Shown here one piece after another: positions 38,516 to 49,006 of a stretch of DNA of 64,000 nt. The stretch spans positions 1,674,001 through 1,738,000 of the forward strand of contig NC_008577.1 of the NCBI RefSeq assembly GCF_000203935.1. Direction: 5' to 3'. The notes under the pieces are model-generated. The model made no database searches and was not told the DNA's origin. It was given only the letters and a program-made list of their open reading frames with translations. Every line of letters begins with the position of its first letter. Within the stretch, counting starts at the first letter, position 1. Origin of the DNA: Shewanella sp. ANA-3. Lineage in GTDB: Bacteria; Pseudomonadota; Gammaproteobacteria; Enterobacterales; Shewanellaceae. A program made the position numbers and the translations under genes.

Positions 38516-40609
38516 TTAAAGCGCTTTCCCCTTTAGTAATTTGCGTAGCCACATCCGATTGGGGTTGAGTTTATTTAAGGTTGACCAATCCAGTGGCAGC
38601 GGCTCTCCGGTTAACTGTGCCGCCAAGCATTCGGCCGCCAAGGGGCCTGAACTTAATCCCCGCGACCCTAAACCACCCAAAATATAAAGGCCATCGAGGA
38701 TAGGCGCGGGGGTTGTTTGCCAATAATGCTTGCTTTGTTCGGCCTGCTGTTGATTGAGTTGATGCAGTTCATAGCGCGCCAATATTTCAGCCACATCGGG
38801 CGCACAGCCCATCATGGGGAAATGATCCCGCGTCACCATCCGCACGCCGACACGAGCGCTATTGCCACTGATATCGATATCGTCAACCCAGGCTTGGTTG
38901 GGGTAGCTTTCTTGCATTTTCCCGAGGTTTTCCCGTTGCTCCTGCGGGCAAAAATCGAAGTGCTCTGCCGCTTTGACATAACTGGCGCCGAGGCAATGCA
39001 AGCCTTGATGACTCGGCGTGAGATAACCGTTCGCACATAACACTGTCGCCAATTGGCTCAATTTAAATTGGGCGGGGACGTGGCTCACTTGGCCGCGAAA
39101 CGGACTTATCTGTAATCGCTCACTGGCCGAAAATTGGGTGAGCTGCGCGCCATTGGCGAGCACGAGTTGGCGGAATGGTCCAAAACGCTGGCCTTGACTG
39201 TGAAGATACCAAGCCTGTGCATCACATTCAATTTCGGTGATCTCGGTATTGAAATGGCACTGCACATTGGCAAGTTGCGAGGCCTTGTCCACCGCCGCCT
39301 TGGCGTATTCAAATGGGCATACCCAGCCTCCGAGTGGATAAAAAAATCCAGCCTTATCAATACCTATTTGGGCTATTTCGTTGGCTTCATTCGCATCAAC
39401 GGCGTAGGCGATTTCCGCCGGCCAGTCCTGACTTTGGATGATTTTATCCAGCCGTTGTTGGCTGCGCTCATCATGACCCGTTTGCAGTACCCCACAAAAA
39501 TCATGGGAAATCACCGTAACATGAGGGGCGGCGTTTGTATCCATCATCGACGCTTGGCTCAGCGCCTCAATACGGCGGCGGCTGAACAAAAAGGCCTGTT
39601 GGAAAAAACGGCTAAGCTCATCATTTTCAGGCGTGAGTAGGGGGTAAATTGCTCCTTGACGATTGCCTGATGCGCCTTGACCTAACTCATTATCCTTACA
39701 AAACAATGTGCTACTCTGGCCTCGTTCGGCGAGGGATAGCATTAGGTTCGCTGAGGCCAGTCCGCCACCGACGATGGCAACAGGGTGATCTATAGCCGCG
39801 AGCGTGGCAGGTTTTGGGGTAAATGCCTGAGCGGTATCGGCTTGTTGGCGCAGCAGTTTGCGCTCATGGAGCAAAATCTCATCGGTGATAATCTGGCTTG
39901 GCAGTGCGTCACTTGCATCACCATTCAAGGCATCTTGGCTGACATTAAGGGTGCTAAAGCCACTGCTGTGGGCAAGCTGCTGCACGGTTTCTGCCAAATT
40001 GACCCCAATCAGCTGGGCATCATCGGCACTTAAACGCGCCATTTGCCACGCTAGTTTGCCGCTTAACTGCGATGCCAAATGCGGTAAAACCAGCCATTGC
40101 TGAATAGGATGAGCAGGGCTGTGGGGCAAATTGGTGAGTGAGGTGTGCAGGTCGCCAAAATGTAAATCGACCGTGATGCGGCCGTCATCAAAGATTAATC
40201 TCTGGCACCCTATAATGCGCGCAGGTTTTGCCTTAAGGATGGCATTGGCAATCGGTTGTAAATGAGGCGTGGAAATTAAGCTTTGCGATTGATCCCAAAG
40301 TAATTTAAGTTCGTAATCGTTAATGGGATTGGGCTCAAACACTTTCACTAACAGCCGTGTGTTGCTTTGAGTCTGCGTTTGCCAGTGATGCAGTAAAGAG
40401 AGCAGCTCGAGTCCATCGCCCAATCCCCATTGCCCCATGACGTACAGTTCCTGACCGAGTTGGGCTGATGGCGTCGTTAAGCGAGAGCGTCGAAGGCGAG
40501 TAAAATTGTCCAGAGACTGTGCAGTAGTCAACGCGCATGGGGGATAAAGGTTGATCAATTGCGGGTAATCACGCTTAAATTGGCAAGATTTGTGGGGCTT
40601 AGCAGTCAA
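38516..40609 (-). CDS. mnmC: MnmC-like tRNA wobble-uridine modification protein with an eroded methyltransferase half
   Basis: A 697-residue protein at the E. coli mnmC locus (divergent from fabB). The C-terminal FAD half looks active: [19 protein letters not shown] (about residue 277), [30 protein letters not shown], a [15 protein letters not shown] loop and the conserved end [17 protein letters not shown]. In E. coli this half converts cmnm5 to nm5 on tRNA. The N-terminal half should be a SAM methyltransferase, but the GFGTG glycine motif reads [13 protein letters not shown], and the DGFAPAKNPDMW catalytic segment is not recognisable ([18 protein letters not shown] in its place). So methylation by this protein is doubtful. 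The TTG start lacks a clear Shine-Dalgarno sequence and is uncertain. Confidence 0.83.
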   Translation of the reverse strand: MTAKPHKSCQFKRDYPQLINLYPPCALTTAQSLDNFTRLRRSRLTTPSAQLGQELYVMGQWGLGDGLELLSLLHHWQTQTQSNTRLLVKVFEPNPINDYELKLLWDQSQSLISTPHLQPIANAILKAKPARIIGCQRLIFDDGRITVDLHFGDLHTSLTNLPHSPAHPIQQWLVLPHLASQLSGKLAWQMARLSADDAQLIGVNLAETVQQLAHSSGFSTLNVSQDALNGDASDALPSQIITDEILLHERKLLRQQADTAQAFTPKPATLAAIDHPVAIVGGGLASANLMLSLAERGQSSTLFCKDNELGQGASGNRQGAIYPLLTPENDELSRFFQQAFLFSRRRIEALSQASMMDTNAAPHVTVISHDFCGVLQTGHDERSQQRLDKIIQSQDWPAEIAYAVDANEANEIAQIGIDKAGFFYPLGGWVCPFEYAKAAVDKASQLANVQCHFNTEITEIECDAQAWYLHSQGQRFGPFRQLVLANGAQLTQFSASERLQISPFRGQVSHVPAQFKLSQLATVLCANGYLTPSHQGLHCLGASYVKAAEHFDFCPQEQRENLGKMQESYPNQAWVDDIDISGNSARVGVRMVTRDHFPMMGCAPDVAEILARYELHQLNQQQAEQSKHYWQTTPAPILDGLYILGGLGSRGLSSGPLAAECLAAQLTGEPLPLDWSTLNKLNPNRMWLRKLLKGKAL

Positions 40610-40747
40610 AGAAATATACTCTCGGTCTCATATTGGGCATTATTTTACCCGCCTTTATGGAAAGCTGACCACTTAATTGAAGCAAAACAGATACTATTGG
40701 CTCAGCAAAAAGTAGGTACTGACATGTACACAATGGATAGCAATAAA

Positions 40748-41959
40748 ATGAAAAGAGTCGTGATCACCGGAATGGGTGTTGTTTCAAGTATCGGTAATAA
40801 CAAGCAAGAAGTGACTGAGTCACTTAAAGCGGGCCGTAGTGGTATTACACATTCCGCTCAGTTTGAAGAAATGCAACTACGCAGTCATGTATGGGGCAAT
40901 ATCAAATTAGATCCTTCTGAGCTGATTGACCGTAAAGCGCTGCGTTTTATGGGCGATGCTGCGGCATATGCTTACATTGCAATGCAAGAAGCCATTAAGG
41001 ATGCTCAGTTAACTGAAGAGCAGTATTCAAATCCTCGCGTAGGTTTGATTGTGGGCACAGGCGGCGCTTCGTCTTCTAACCAAGTCCAAGCGGCGGATAT
41101 TTTGCGCGAAAAAGGCGTAAAACGCGTCGGTCCTTATATTGTGCCACGCATTATGTCGAGCACTGCCAGCGCGTGTTTGGCGACACCCTTCAAAATCAAA
41201 GGCATGAACTATTCAATCAGTTCAGCCTGTGCGACCAGTGCTCACTGTATCGGTCACGCCGTTGAACTTATCCAAATGGGTAAGCAAGATATGGTGTTTG
41301 CGGGCGGTTCGGAAGAAGTGGATTGGACCCTGACCATGGGCTTCGATGCAATGGGCGCACTGTCGACTAAATATAACGACACTCCAGAAAAAGCCTCTCG
41401 TACCTATGATGCAGACCGTGATGGTTTCGTGATCTCCGGCGGCGGCGGCATCTTAATCGTTGAAGAGTTAGAGCATGCTCTGGCTCGTGGCGCGAAGATT
41501 TACGCTGAAGTGATTGGTTATGGCGCATCATCAGACGGTTACGACATGGTTGCTCCGTCTGGCGAAGGTGCGGTGCGTTGTATGCAAATGGCTCTGGCCG
41601 ATGTGGACACGCCAATTGATTTCATCAACACCCACGGTACTTCTACCCCAGTCGGTGACGTACGTGAGTTAGAAGCACTGCGTGAAGTCTTTAAAGACAA
41701 GTGCCCACCAGTTGCATCGACTAAGTCTATGACTGGTCATGCATTAGGCGCGGCGGGTGTACACGAAGCCATCTACAGCTTGATCATGATGGAAAACAGC
41801 TTTATTGCGCCTAGCATCAACATCGATAACTTAGATGAAGCTGCGAAGGACATGCCAATCGTGCGTGAATACCGCGATGCAGAGTTAAACACTGTCATGA
41901 GCAACAGCTTTGGTTTTGGTGGCACTAACGCAACATTAGTGATGCGTAAATATAAGTAA
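40748..41959 (+). CDS. fabB: 3-oxoacyl-ACP synthase I
   Basis: A 403-residue beta-ketoacyl-ACP synthase of the FabB type, elongating saturated and unsaturated acyl-ACPs. The Cys-His-His triad is complete: [20 protein letters not shown] with the nucleophilic cysteine near residue 163, [11 protein letters not shown] and [16 protein letters not shown]. It starts [18 protein letters not shown], matching E. coli FabB, so the ATG at 40748 was chosen; ATGs at 40733 and 40724 are in frame and the latter has a weak upstream purine stretch. It is divergent from mnmC as in E. coli. A perfect terminator follows. Confidence 0.93.
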   Translation: MKRVVITGMGVVSSIGNNKQEVTESLKAGRSGITHSAQFEEMQLRSHVWGNIKLDPSELIDRKALRFMGDAAAYAYIAMQEAIKDAQLTEEQYSNPRVGLIVGTGGASSSNQVQAADILREKGVKRVGPYIVPRIMSSTASACLATPFKIKGMNYSISSACATSAHCIGHAVELIQMGKQDMVFAGGSEEVDWTLTMGFDAMGALSTKYNDTPEKASRTYDADRDGFVISGGGGILIVEELEHALARGAKIYAEVIGYGASSDGYDMVAPSGEGAVRCMQMALADVDTPIDFINTHGTSTPVGDVRELEALREVFKDKCPPVASTKSMTGHALGAAGVHEAIYSLIMMENSFIAPSINIDNLDEAAKDMPIVREYRDAELNTVMSNSFGFGGTNATLVMRKYK

Positions 41960-41974
41960 GCCATTATTTTCGTT

Positions 41975-42002
41975 AAAAAAGGAAGCCTAGGCTTCCTTTT
42001 TT
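41975..42002 (+). terminator. Rho-independent terminator after fabB
   Basis: A perfectly palindromic 28-base hairpin, AAAAAAGGAAGCCT / AGGCTTCCTTTTTT, with a T-run lies 16 bases after the fabB stop. Confidence 0.9.
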
Positions 42003-42020
42003 ATTGGCTGAAATTGAGTA

Positions 42021-42299
42021 ATACCAATCACAGTAAATATCTAATCAGTTCAGAGCCTCTTCGGCATATCAATCCAAGGCGCATTGATGTAGAAATGGTT
42101 ATTCCCTTTTAAGTCAATGTAACGAGGGAATGGGATGCCTGTGTGGCTCCCGAAGGGCGGCTGATGTTCACTGTATAGCAACGCGCTTTATACTGCGTTT
42201 AAGGCTTTCGACAGAGCACCACTATGCCTTCAAGCCTTCGCCTTGTCTAAAGCGTGTTGAACTCCCGCTGAATGAACAGATATTTAATACGATTGGTAT
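42021..42299. mobile_element. MITE-like element with about 33-base terminal inverted repeats
   Basis: The left end ATACCAATCACAGTAAATAT is matched by the inverted right end ATACCAATCGTATTAAATAT; pairing continues over about 33 bases with a few mismatches and one gap (left 42021-42053, right 42267-42299). The 279-base interior has no credible gene; an open frame beginning inside it crosses the right end and is spurious. No clear target-site duplication was found. It fills most of the 430-base fabB-pdxB gap and ends about 90 bases before the pdxB start. I believe similar ends occur elsewhere in Shewanella genomes but cannot verify that here. Confidence 0.75.
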
Positions 42300-42389
42300 A
42301 ATGCGACTCAAGGATTGGGTTTATGATCAGAGTCTTGCTAGAATCCTTGGCTACTCACTCTCTAGCCCATTTTTATCAGAAAGGTCCCC

Positions 42390-43520
42390 ATGAAGATTGT
42401 TGTCGATGAAAATATGCCCTATGTCGAACCCTTATTTGGGGCGTTAGGCGAGATAATCCCAGTCAATGGTCGCACGCTGACGCCTGAGCAGGTGCAAGAT
42501 GCCGATGTACTGCTGGTGCGCTCTGTCACCCGAGTCAATGCTGCATTGTTAGATGCCAATTCGAAACTTAAGTTTGTCGGCAGTGCCACCATTGGGACGG
42601 ACCATGTGGATCTGGCTTACCTTGCCGGGCGTGGCATCCCCTTTTCGAATGCGCCCGGCTGTAATGCGACCGCTGTCGGGGAGTTTGCCTTTATTGCGAT
42701 GTTAGAACTGGCGGCGCGGTTTAATTCGCCGCTCAAGGGCAAGGTCGTGGGAATTGTCGGTGCAGGCAATACTGGTAGCGCGACGGCCAAATGCCTCGAA
42801 GCCTACGGCATTAAGGTATTACTCAATGACCCCATCAAAGCGGCCGAAGGCGATCCCCGTCATTTTGTGAGCCTTGAGACCCTATTACATGAAGCGGATA
42901 TCATCAGCTTACATGTGCCCATCACTCGCACTGGCGAGCATAAAACGCTGCATTTATTCGATGAAGCGCGCATGATGAGTCTTAAACCCAATACCTGGCT
43001 GCTGAACTGTTGTCGTGGTGATGTGATTGATAACCAAGCCTTAATTAAGGTCAAAGAGCAAAGGGATGACCTTAAATTGGTGCTCGATGTATGGGAAGGG
43101 GAGCCAAATCCCATGCCGGAGCTGGTGCCTTTTGCGGAGTTTGCGACCCCGCATATCGCCGGTTACAGCTTAGAAGGTAAGGCACGTGGCACTTTTATGC
43201 TGTACCAAAAGTTGTGTGAGTTGCTAGCCATTCCGGCCACTAAACGCTTATCCGAGCTATTGCCTCCATTTCATTTTAAGGCGGTTGAACTCGAACAAGC
43301 CCCCGATGAAAAAGCCTTATTACAGCTGGCGAGATTCGTCTACGACCTGCGTGATGACGATGCCGTATTCCGAAATGGCTTTGCAAGGTCGAATGGTTTC
43401 GACACTATGAGAAAAAATCACAAACATAGGCGCGAATTTAGTGCATTGGCGCTGGCTTATCACGGCCAATCTGAGGTAGATTGGTTGTCCAATTTAGGTT
43501 TTTCAGGAGTCGGTCGGTAA
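42390..43520 (+). CDS. pdxB: Erythronate-4-phosphate dehydrogenase
   Basis: A 376-residue D-2-hydroxyacid dehydrogenase in pyridoxal-phosphate synthesis. It starts [20 protein letters not shown], identical in style to E. coli PdxB. The NAD-binding motif is [20 protein letters not shown]. The catalytic set is an arginine in [12 protein letters not shown], a glutamate in [10 protein letters not shown] and a histidine in [18 protein letters not shown]. The C-terminal PdxB dimerisation domain is present. The ATG at 42390 follows an AAGG-like stretch. Only two bases separate its stop from the asd start. A MITE-like element ends 90 bases upstream and may supply or disturb the promoter. Confidence 0.92.
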   Translation: MKIVVDENMPYVEPLFGALGEIIPVNGRTLTPEQVQDADVLLVRSVTRVNAALLDANSKLKFVGSATIGTDHVDLAYLAGRGIPFSNAPGCNATAVGEFAFIAMLELAARFNSPLKGKVVGIVGAGNTGSATAKCLEAYGIKVLLNDPIKAAEGDPRHFVSLETLLHEADIISLHVPITRTGEHKTLHLFDEARMMSLKPNTWLLNCCRGDVIDNQALIKVKEQRDDLKLVLDVWEGEPNPMPELVPFAEFATPHIAGYSLEGKARGTFMLYQKLCELLAIPATKRLSELLPPFHFKAVELEQAPDEKALLQLARFVYDLRDDDAVFRNGFARSNGFDTMRKNHKHRREFSALALAYHGQSEVDWLSNLGFSGVGR

Positions 43521-43522
43521 TT

Positions 43523-44539
43523 ATGTCGCAGGAATTTAATGTTGTCGTTTTAGGTGCATCGGGTGCAGTGGGTCAAACAATGATTGAGATCCTCGAAGAG
43601 CGTAACTTCCCGGTTGCGAACTTATATCCTTTAGCCAGTAGCCGTAGCGCCGGTGAAACGGTCAGCTTCCATGGCAAACAAGTTACCATTTTGGACGTCG
43701 AAACCTTCGATTGGAGTCAAGCGCAGTTAGGCTTCTTCTCTGCTGGTGGTGATGTCTCGGCCAAGTGGGCGCCTATTGCCGCTGAAGCGGGTTGTGTGGT
43801 GATCGATAACACCTCTCACTTCCGCTATGACATTGATATTCCATTGGTTGTGCCTGAGGTTAACCCCCATGCGATTGCCGATTTCCGCAACCGTAATATC
43901 ATTGCGAACCCGAACTGCTCGACCATCCAAATGTTGGTGGCTCTAAAACCGATTTACGACACTTACGGTATCAGCCGTATTAACGTCGCGACCTATCAGT
44001 CTGTCTCTGGTACAGGTAAAAAGGCGATTGAAGAACTGGCAAAACAATGCACTAAGTTGCTGCAAGGTCTGCCTGCTGACGCTGAAGTTTATCCAAAGCA
44101 AATCGCGTTTAACGTATTGCCGCAAATCGATAAATTTATGGATAACGGCTACACCAAAGAAGAAATGAAAATGGTCTGGGAAACCCAGAAGATTTTCGGT
44201 GATGACGAAATCCTCGTTAACGCAACGGCCGTGCGTGTACCAGTCTTCTATGGTCACTCTGAAGCCGTACATATCGAGACGCGTCAACCTGCGGATGCAG
44301 AAGATATTAAAGCTTTACTGCGCGATGCCGAAGGAGTGGTATTGTTCGAATCCGATGACGAATATCCAACGGCTGTGACCCATGCAGCGGGTACCGATCC
44401 GGTTTATGTGGGCCGTGTGCGTAAGGATATTTCCCATTCTCATGGTATTAACCTTTGGGTGGTATCGGACAATATCCGTAAAGGCGCAGCCTTAAACAGT
44501 GTGCAAATTGCTGAGATTTTAGTGAGAGACTATTACTAA
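43523..44539 (+). CDS. asd: Aspartate-semialdehyde dehydrogenase (asd/usg family)
   Basis: A 338-residue protein of the Asd family. It has the NADP-binding start VVLGASGAVGQTMIEIL, the nucleophilic cysteine C132 in ANPNCSTIQMLVAL, the QSVSGTGKKAIEEL loop and the histidine in VPVFYGHSEAVHIE. With cysteine and histidine both present it should be an active Asd (aspartyl phosphate to aspartate semialdehyde, for lysine, threonine and methionine), although the locus corresponds to E. coli usg, an Asd paralogue. The ATG at 43523 lies two bases after the pdxB stop, so the pair is co-transcribed. A terminator follows. Confidence 0.88.
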   Translation: MSQEFNVVVLGASGAVGQTMIEILEERNFPVANLYPLASSRSAGETVSFHGKQVTILDVETFDWSQAQLGFFSAGGDVSAKWAPIAAEAGCVVIDNTSHFRYDIDIPLVVPEVNPHAIADFRNRNIIANPNCSTIQMLVALKPIYDTYGISRINVATYQSVSGTGKKAIEELAKQCTKLLQGLPADAEVYPKQIAFNVLPQIDKFMDNGYTKEEMKMVWETQKIFGDDEILVNATAVRVPVFYGHSEAVHIETRQPADAEDIKALLRDAEGVVLFESDDEYPTAVTHAAGTDPVYVGRVRKDISHSHGINLWVVSDNIRKGAALNSVQIAEILVRDYY

Positions 44540-44565
44540 CTCTTAAGTGGCAATTGATGCCCAGT

Positions 44566-44597
44566 GAAAAAGCCTGCTGCCAGCAGGCTTTTTTTGT
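44566..44597 (+). terminator. Rho-independent terminator after asd
   Basis: An AAAAAGCCTGC / GCAGGCTTTTT stem with a five-base loop is followed by a long T-run, 27 bases after the asd stop. Confidence 0.9.
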
Positions 44598-44718
44598 TTT
44601 ACAATTGTGAACAGTAGCAGGGCTGGGATTTCTAGTTTATAGTAATCTCAATAAATACAATTGCCTAAAGCCTGTTATCAGCGAGATAACTTAAATAGCG
44701 CTTCAAAGGGAAGGATTG

Positions 44719-47700
44719 ATGAAATTTCGCACTTCGTATCTTGTGGGCCTGATGGCCACCGTTTTAGCTGTTTCTTCCACGACCTCTTTTATTGATCCTG
44801 CGATAGCTGCTGATACTCCCAAAATAAAACCTTTAAAAATCATGGGGCCAGACGGACAGATCCGTCAGGTCAATCATCAATATGGACCAACGACCTCTAA
44901 GGACACTTTCTGGAGCATTGCGCAAAAAGTCCGTCCCGATGCCAGCGTCAGTGTTTATCAGGTGATGGCCGCGGTATTTGATGCTAACCCCCATGCGTTT
45001 AACTCCGACAGTTATAACAGCCTCGAACGTGGCATGATTTTGCTGATCCCTTCGAAAGAAGTGATGCTCGCCATTCCCAATAGTCTGGCCATTGCCCGCG
45101 CCGAACGCAGCGATAAGCAGGCCCGTTCTGGCGCTAAAGCCACGCCTAGGGTAGAAACCAAACCTGCGACTAAGCCAGCTGCACCGACTCAGACCGTGGC
45201 ACAGCCTAAACCTAAGGTGGATACGCCCCCTAAGGCCGAGGTGAAGCCTGAAGCGGCAACAGTGACTAAAGCGGAAGTAGCTGCGACGCCAACCGCGCCT
45301 AAGATGGTGAGCTCGGATATCAATGCACGCCTCGAAGCGGCGGAGAGCAAGAATTTATCCCTGACTGACGAGTTAGCCAGAGCGCAAGATCAACTCGCGG
45401 TGAGAAATACCGATGTTGAGACACTCAAAGCTAAGGTTGAAGAATTAAATCAACAGATTGCGGTATTAGAAGAAACTCTGCAGGCCAGCAAGAAGCAAAA
45501 CCTTGCCCTTAAAGCCGAGGTTGAGGCTGCACAAACGCCAGAGACCGCGACAACAGACGAACCTGCCATGCCAGCAGAGCCCGATGATCTGTGGCGCAAC
45601 CTGATGAGTAATCCGCTACTCCTCGTTGCGGCGGCGGTGATCCCCGCATTATTGCTACTGGTCCTCGTCTTCTGGCTATTACGCCGTAAACGCAATAAAG
45701 AGCGCCGCGAGCTAGAAGTGCAGCAGGCGGCTATGATGGCCGCGGGTGCGGCTGGCGTGGCGAGTGCGTCTGTGCTGGCGATGGACGATGATGATCTTAG
45801 CGACATGGCGGTGCATTTAGATACTGACCATGCCGATTCCATCGACAGTTTACTCGATGTCGGCAGTGTCGACCTGCAACCCGAGCAGGAAATGACCGAT
45901 AGCCATGAACAGATGGACATGGCATCAGAAATGTTTATTGACCCAGGTGTTAGCACTGAACCTCAGTTTGAAGAGGAAGAAGGCCAGTCTCTAGACGATC
46001 TCTGGGCTGAGGCCATGGGTGATCAAGAGGAAGCCGAAGCTTTTGCCGAAGAAAAAGCCGCATCCGGCAATATTCTGGAGGAAGAAGATCTCGATGCACT
46101 GCTGGCTGGATTAGGCTCTGATGAAGAAGATACCCCGCAGGAAGCTCAAGCCACTGCTGCCGGGCTTGACGAACTCGACGAATTAGCCGGTTTCGATTTA
46201 CCTGCTGAACCAGAGCCCGCCGCTGAGGATGAAGATTTAGCCGCCGCGATTGCCGCCGAACTCGATTCTGAGCTTGAAAACGACGCAGCGCCAGCCGACG
46301 ATGATATCGATGCGTTACTCGCAGGCTTTAACCAGCCCGAGGTTAACGAGCCTGCCACAGCGGCCGATGAGGATCTTGATGCCTTACTGACCGATGATGC
46401 TCAGGCACCAGCAGAAGCAGCTGACGATCTCGGCGATGAAATTGCCGCCGAGTTGGATGATGACTTAGCCGAGTTAGGCGTCGCGCAAACCGATGATATT
46501 GATGCTTTACTGGCAGATTTTGATAAACCCGCCGCGCCCGAACCCGATTTAAGCGATGAAATTGCCGCCGAGCTCGATGATGACTTAACTGATATAGGCG
46601 TAAGCGAATCCGATGATATCGATGCGCTTCTTGCCAGCTTTGATGCTCCCGCGCAGCCCGATCCTGAAGTCGCCGCGGCGATTGCTGCCGAGTTGGATGA
46701 TGAACTCGCTCCCGACTTACCAACGAGCGATGAAGACCTCGACCAGTTATTGGCAGGCTTTAACACGCAAGAAGCGCTCGTCGAAGAGGCTGCTGCCGAC
46801 GTTACTGGAGCCGACGATGCTGAGGCCGAGGATATGGCTCAAGTTGAAGCCGCCCTTGAGCGCGATGACATCGCCACCGAACTCGAAGCCGCATTACCTG
46901 AAGACCTGTCGATGGCTGATGACGACCTCGATTCACTCTTAGCCGAGTTCGATGTGCCAGAACAAGCCGAGGCTGATGCCGACGACTTTAACTTCGACTT
47001 AGAAACCACGCATGTCGAGCCAGAAGAAAAAGACGAGGAAGAAGATTTACTCAAGGGCATTGGTGCCGCCCATGCCATTGATGGCACAGACGATACTTTC
47101 GAGCTGAGCGAAGAGATTGCGGATAACCAAGACAGTGCGGATAACGCTGCCGCAGAACCTAAGTTTACAGGCTTTGATGAAGATACTGACGATATCGCGC
47201 CGGCACTGGCGGGTGCCGCTGTCGCCGCATCAGTAGCGGCTGCAGCAAGTGCGAAGGAAAAAGAGTCATCTTTCTTCAATGACTTAAAGGCCAATAAGAC
47301 TAAAGATCCCCATGTGCTCGATTGGGATACCGAACTGAATTTTGCGCCTACGCCTAAGGCGGAAACGCTGGTCAAACCGGAAACCGATTTGCCTTTAGAT
47401 CCTGTACCAGTGCAGGGCACTAAACGTCAACCGCTGGAGTTTGCGCCAGATGCGAAACCAGAGGTTGATGCCAAAAATACAGCTGCGAGCACTGAGTTTA
47501 ACCTCGACGATGAGCTGGATTTGGGCCGCGAGTTTGATTTAAAAGACGATACCGATGATGTCGATTTAAGCGATGACAGCGTGCTTGCCGCCTTTAGCAC
47601 CAATACCGAACCCGAAGAGGAAGAGGTATTAACGCCTGAGGATAGCTTTGCCCTCGATGATGAACACACGCTCACCGTCGATGAGGCCTTAGCCGCCCTC

Positions 47701-48066
47701 GATGCGCAGGAATCCCGCAAGTCGAAGAAGTTTGTTCCAGAGCATGATTTAACTAACTTCCAAAACGAGCATGGTTATATCGATATCGAGAAACTGCTTA
47801 ACGATGCTGAGCAAGACAATACTGAGACAGATCTTTATCCCGAAATGGATGTTGAGATGAGTGATGTGGGCGCGCTGATTGGCGATGCTGCCATGATCGA
47901 CGTGGACGATGAGGAAAATTCAGTCAATGCCAAGCTCGATTTAGCCCGTGCCTATATCGAAATCGATGACAGTGACAGTGCTAAAGCATTGCTACGGGAA
48001 GTCCAAATCGACGGTAACGAGCGTCAGCAAGAAGAAGCGGCCCGTTTACTTAAAGAGATGGGTTAA
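44719..48066 (+). CDS. fimV: FimV-family polar/peptidoglycan-associated membrane protein
   Basis: A 1115-residue FimV. A signal peptide (YLVGLMATVLAVSSTTSF) precedes a LysM-like periplasmic domain (TTSKDTFWSIAQKVRPDASV, about residues 60-115), a Pro/Lys/Thr-rich linker, a coiled coil (about 195-260), a membrane helix (NPLLLVAAAVIPALLLLVLV, about 295-315) and a very acidic cytoplasmic region with recurring DDIDALLAGF-type motifs. The TPR-like FimV C-terminal domain ends it (KLDLARAYIEIDDSDSAKAL). FimV links peptidoglycan to polar proteins and to type IV pilus/twitching control, partly through cAMP, in Pseudomonas. It is placed between asd and truA as is usual. AAGGA precedes the ATG at 44719; a TTG one codon earlier is unlikely. 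Confidence 0.9.
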   Translation: MKFRTSYLVGLMATVLAVSSTTSFIDPAIAADTPKIKPLKIMGPDGQIRQVNHQYGPTTSKDTFWSIAQKVRPDASVSVYQVMAAVFDANPHAFNSDSYNSLERGMILLIPSKEVMLAIPNSLAIARAERSDKQARSGAKATPRVETKPATKPAAPTQTVAQPKPKVDTPPKAEVKPEAATVTKAEVAATPTAPKMVSSDINARLEAAESKNLSLTDELARAQDQLAVRNTDVETLKAKVEELNQQIAVLEETLQASKKQNLALKAEVEAAQTPETATTDEPAMPAEPDDLWRNLMSNPLLLVAAAVIPALLLLVLVFWLLRRKRNKERRELEVQQAAMMAAGAAGVASASVLAMDDDDLSDMAVHLDTDHADSIDSLLDVGSVDLQPEQEMTDSHEQMDMASEMFIDPGVSTEPQFEEEEGQSLDDLWAEAMGDQEEAEAFAEEKAASGNILEEEDLDALLAGLGSDEEDTPQEAQATAAGLDELDELAGFDLPAEPEPAAEDEDLAAAIAAELDSELENDAAPADDDIDALLAGFNQPEVNEPATAADEDLDALLTDDAQAPAEAADDLGDEIAAELDDDLAELGVAQTDDIDALLADFDKPAAPEPDLSDEIAAELDDDLTDIGVSESDDIDALLASFDAPAQPDPEVAAAIAAELDDELAPDLPTSDEDLDQLLAGFNTQEALVEEAAADVTGADDAEAEDMAQVEAALERDDIATELEAALPEDLSMADDDLDSLLAEFDVPEQAEADADDFNFDLETTHVEPEEKDEEEDLLKGIGAAHAIDGTDDTFELSEEIADNQDSADNAAAEPKFTGFDEDTDDIAPALAGAAVAASVAAAASAKEKESSFFNDLKANKTKDPHVLDWDTELNFAPTPKAETLVKPETDLPLDPVPVQGTKRQPLEFAPDAKPEVDAKNTAASTEFNLDDELDLGREFDLKDDTDDVDLSDDSVLAAFSTNTEPEEEEVLTPEDSFALDDEHTLTVDEALAALDAQESRKSKKFVPEHDLTNFQNEHGYIDIEKLLNDAEQDNTETDLYPEMDVEMSDVGALIGDAAMIDVDDEENSVNAKLDLARAYIEIDDSDSAKALLREVQIDGNERQQEEAARLLKEMG
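46200..46980 (+). repeat. Degenerate acidic repeats in fimV
   Basis: At least six copies of a (D/E)D(I/L)DALLAxF motif, such as DDIDALLAGF, DDIDALLADF, DDIDALLASF and DEDLDQLLAGF, recur roughly every 35-60 codons, partly interleaved with IAAELDDDL. They form the acidic cytoplasmic part of FimV. The copies are diverged, unlike the near-identical array at 23436-23855. Confidence 0.75.
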
Positions 48067-48091
48067 TCCTTAAGGGGCTTGATTTCACACT

Positions 48092-48118
48092 AACGGCGCG
48101 CAGAGCGCCGTTTTTTTT
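48092..48118 (+). terminator. Rho-independent terminator after fimV
   Basis: An ACGGCGC / GCGCCGT stem with a five-base loop is followed by eight T residues, about 25 bases after the fimV stop. Confidence 0.9.
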
Positions 48119-48169
48119 GTGGGCTGCTGTGATAAAATGCGCCGCTAAATTAACTGTGAGGATGTGTGG

Positions 48170-48955
48170 ATGCGGATTGCATTAGGTATTGAATATGACG
48201 GAAGTGGTTATTTCGGTTGGCAGCGTCAGGCCGAAGTCGATTCAGTACAAGGGCAATTAGAACAAGCCTTATCTAAGGTGGCGAACGAACCCATCAGCTT
48301 GTTCTGTGCGGGGCGAACCGATGCCGGCGTTCATGCAACGGGGCAGGTGGTGCATTTCGAGACTAATGCCATACGTAACGAAGGCGCGTGGACCTTAGGG
48401 GTGAATGCCAATTTGCCCGATAATATCGCCGTTCGCTGGGCAAAAGAGGTGGATGATACTTTCCATGCCCGCTTTTCCGCCACGGCCAGACGTTATCGCT
48501 ATGTGATTTACAATCATAATTTTCGCCCCGGGATCCTACGTCACGGCGTGAGCCATTACCACGGTGATATCGACACCGATAAAATGCATGTTGCGGCGCA
48601 GGCGTTGCTGGGTGAGCAGGACTTTACCAGTTTTCGCGCTATTCAATGTCAATCGAAAACCCCGTTTCGCAATGTGCACAGCGTTAAAGTGACGCGTCAG
48701 GGGATGTATGTGATTGTCGATATTTCTGCTAACGCCTTCTTGCACCATATGGTGCGTAACATTGTGGGCTCCCTGCTGGAAATCGGCCTAGGCAACCAAC
48801 CATTGACCTGGATGGCGGATTTACTGGCCCTTAAAGACAGAAATCAAGCGGCGGCCACCGCTAAACCCAATGGGCTCTATTTAGTCGATGTGACGTATCC
48901 CGAGCAGTATCAACTGCCTAAGTTGGCTTTAGGGCCATTGTTTATGCTGGATTAA
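48170..48955 (+). CDS. truA: tRNA pseudouridine synthase A (positions 38-40)
   Basis: A 261-residue TruA that makes pseudouridine at positions 38, 39 and 40 in the anticodon arm. It starts [20 protein letters not shown]. The catalytic aspartate is in [20 protein letters not shown], and [14 protein letters not shown] plus [18 protein letters not shown] are family blocks. GAGG eight bases upstream favours the ATG at 48170 over a GTG two codons earlier. In E. coli dedA and accD follow; here folC begins only 51 bases after the stop. Confidence 0.93.
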   Translation: MRIALGIEYDGSGYFGWQRQAEVDSVQGQLEQALSKVANEPISLFCAGRTDAGVHATGQVVHFETNAIRNEGAWTLGVNANLPDNIAVRWAKEVDDTFHARFSATARRYRYVIYNHNFRPGILRHGVSHYHGDIDTDKMHVAAQALLGEQDFTSFRAIQCQSKTPFRNVHSVKVTRQGMYVIVDISANAFLHHMVRNIVGSLLEIGLGNQPLTWMADLLALKDRNQAAATAKPNGLYLVDVTYPEQYQLPKLALGPLFMLD

Positions 48956-49006
48956 TCGCCGCTTTGCTCGTTAAGTGAAGCGCGTATCGAAGGAAGGAAA
49001 GAACAG

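Noticed and set aside
40661..40680. FadR-like half-site before fabB (AAGTGGTCAGCTTT on the minus strand)
   Set aside because: Only one arm fits; not enough to call an operator, although FadR does act on fabB in E. coli.
42130..42393. Open frame between fabB and pdxB
   Set aside because: It begins inside the MITE-like element, crosses its right end and overlaps the pdxB start; no family resemblance.
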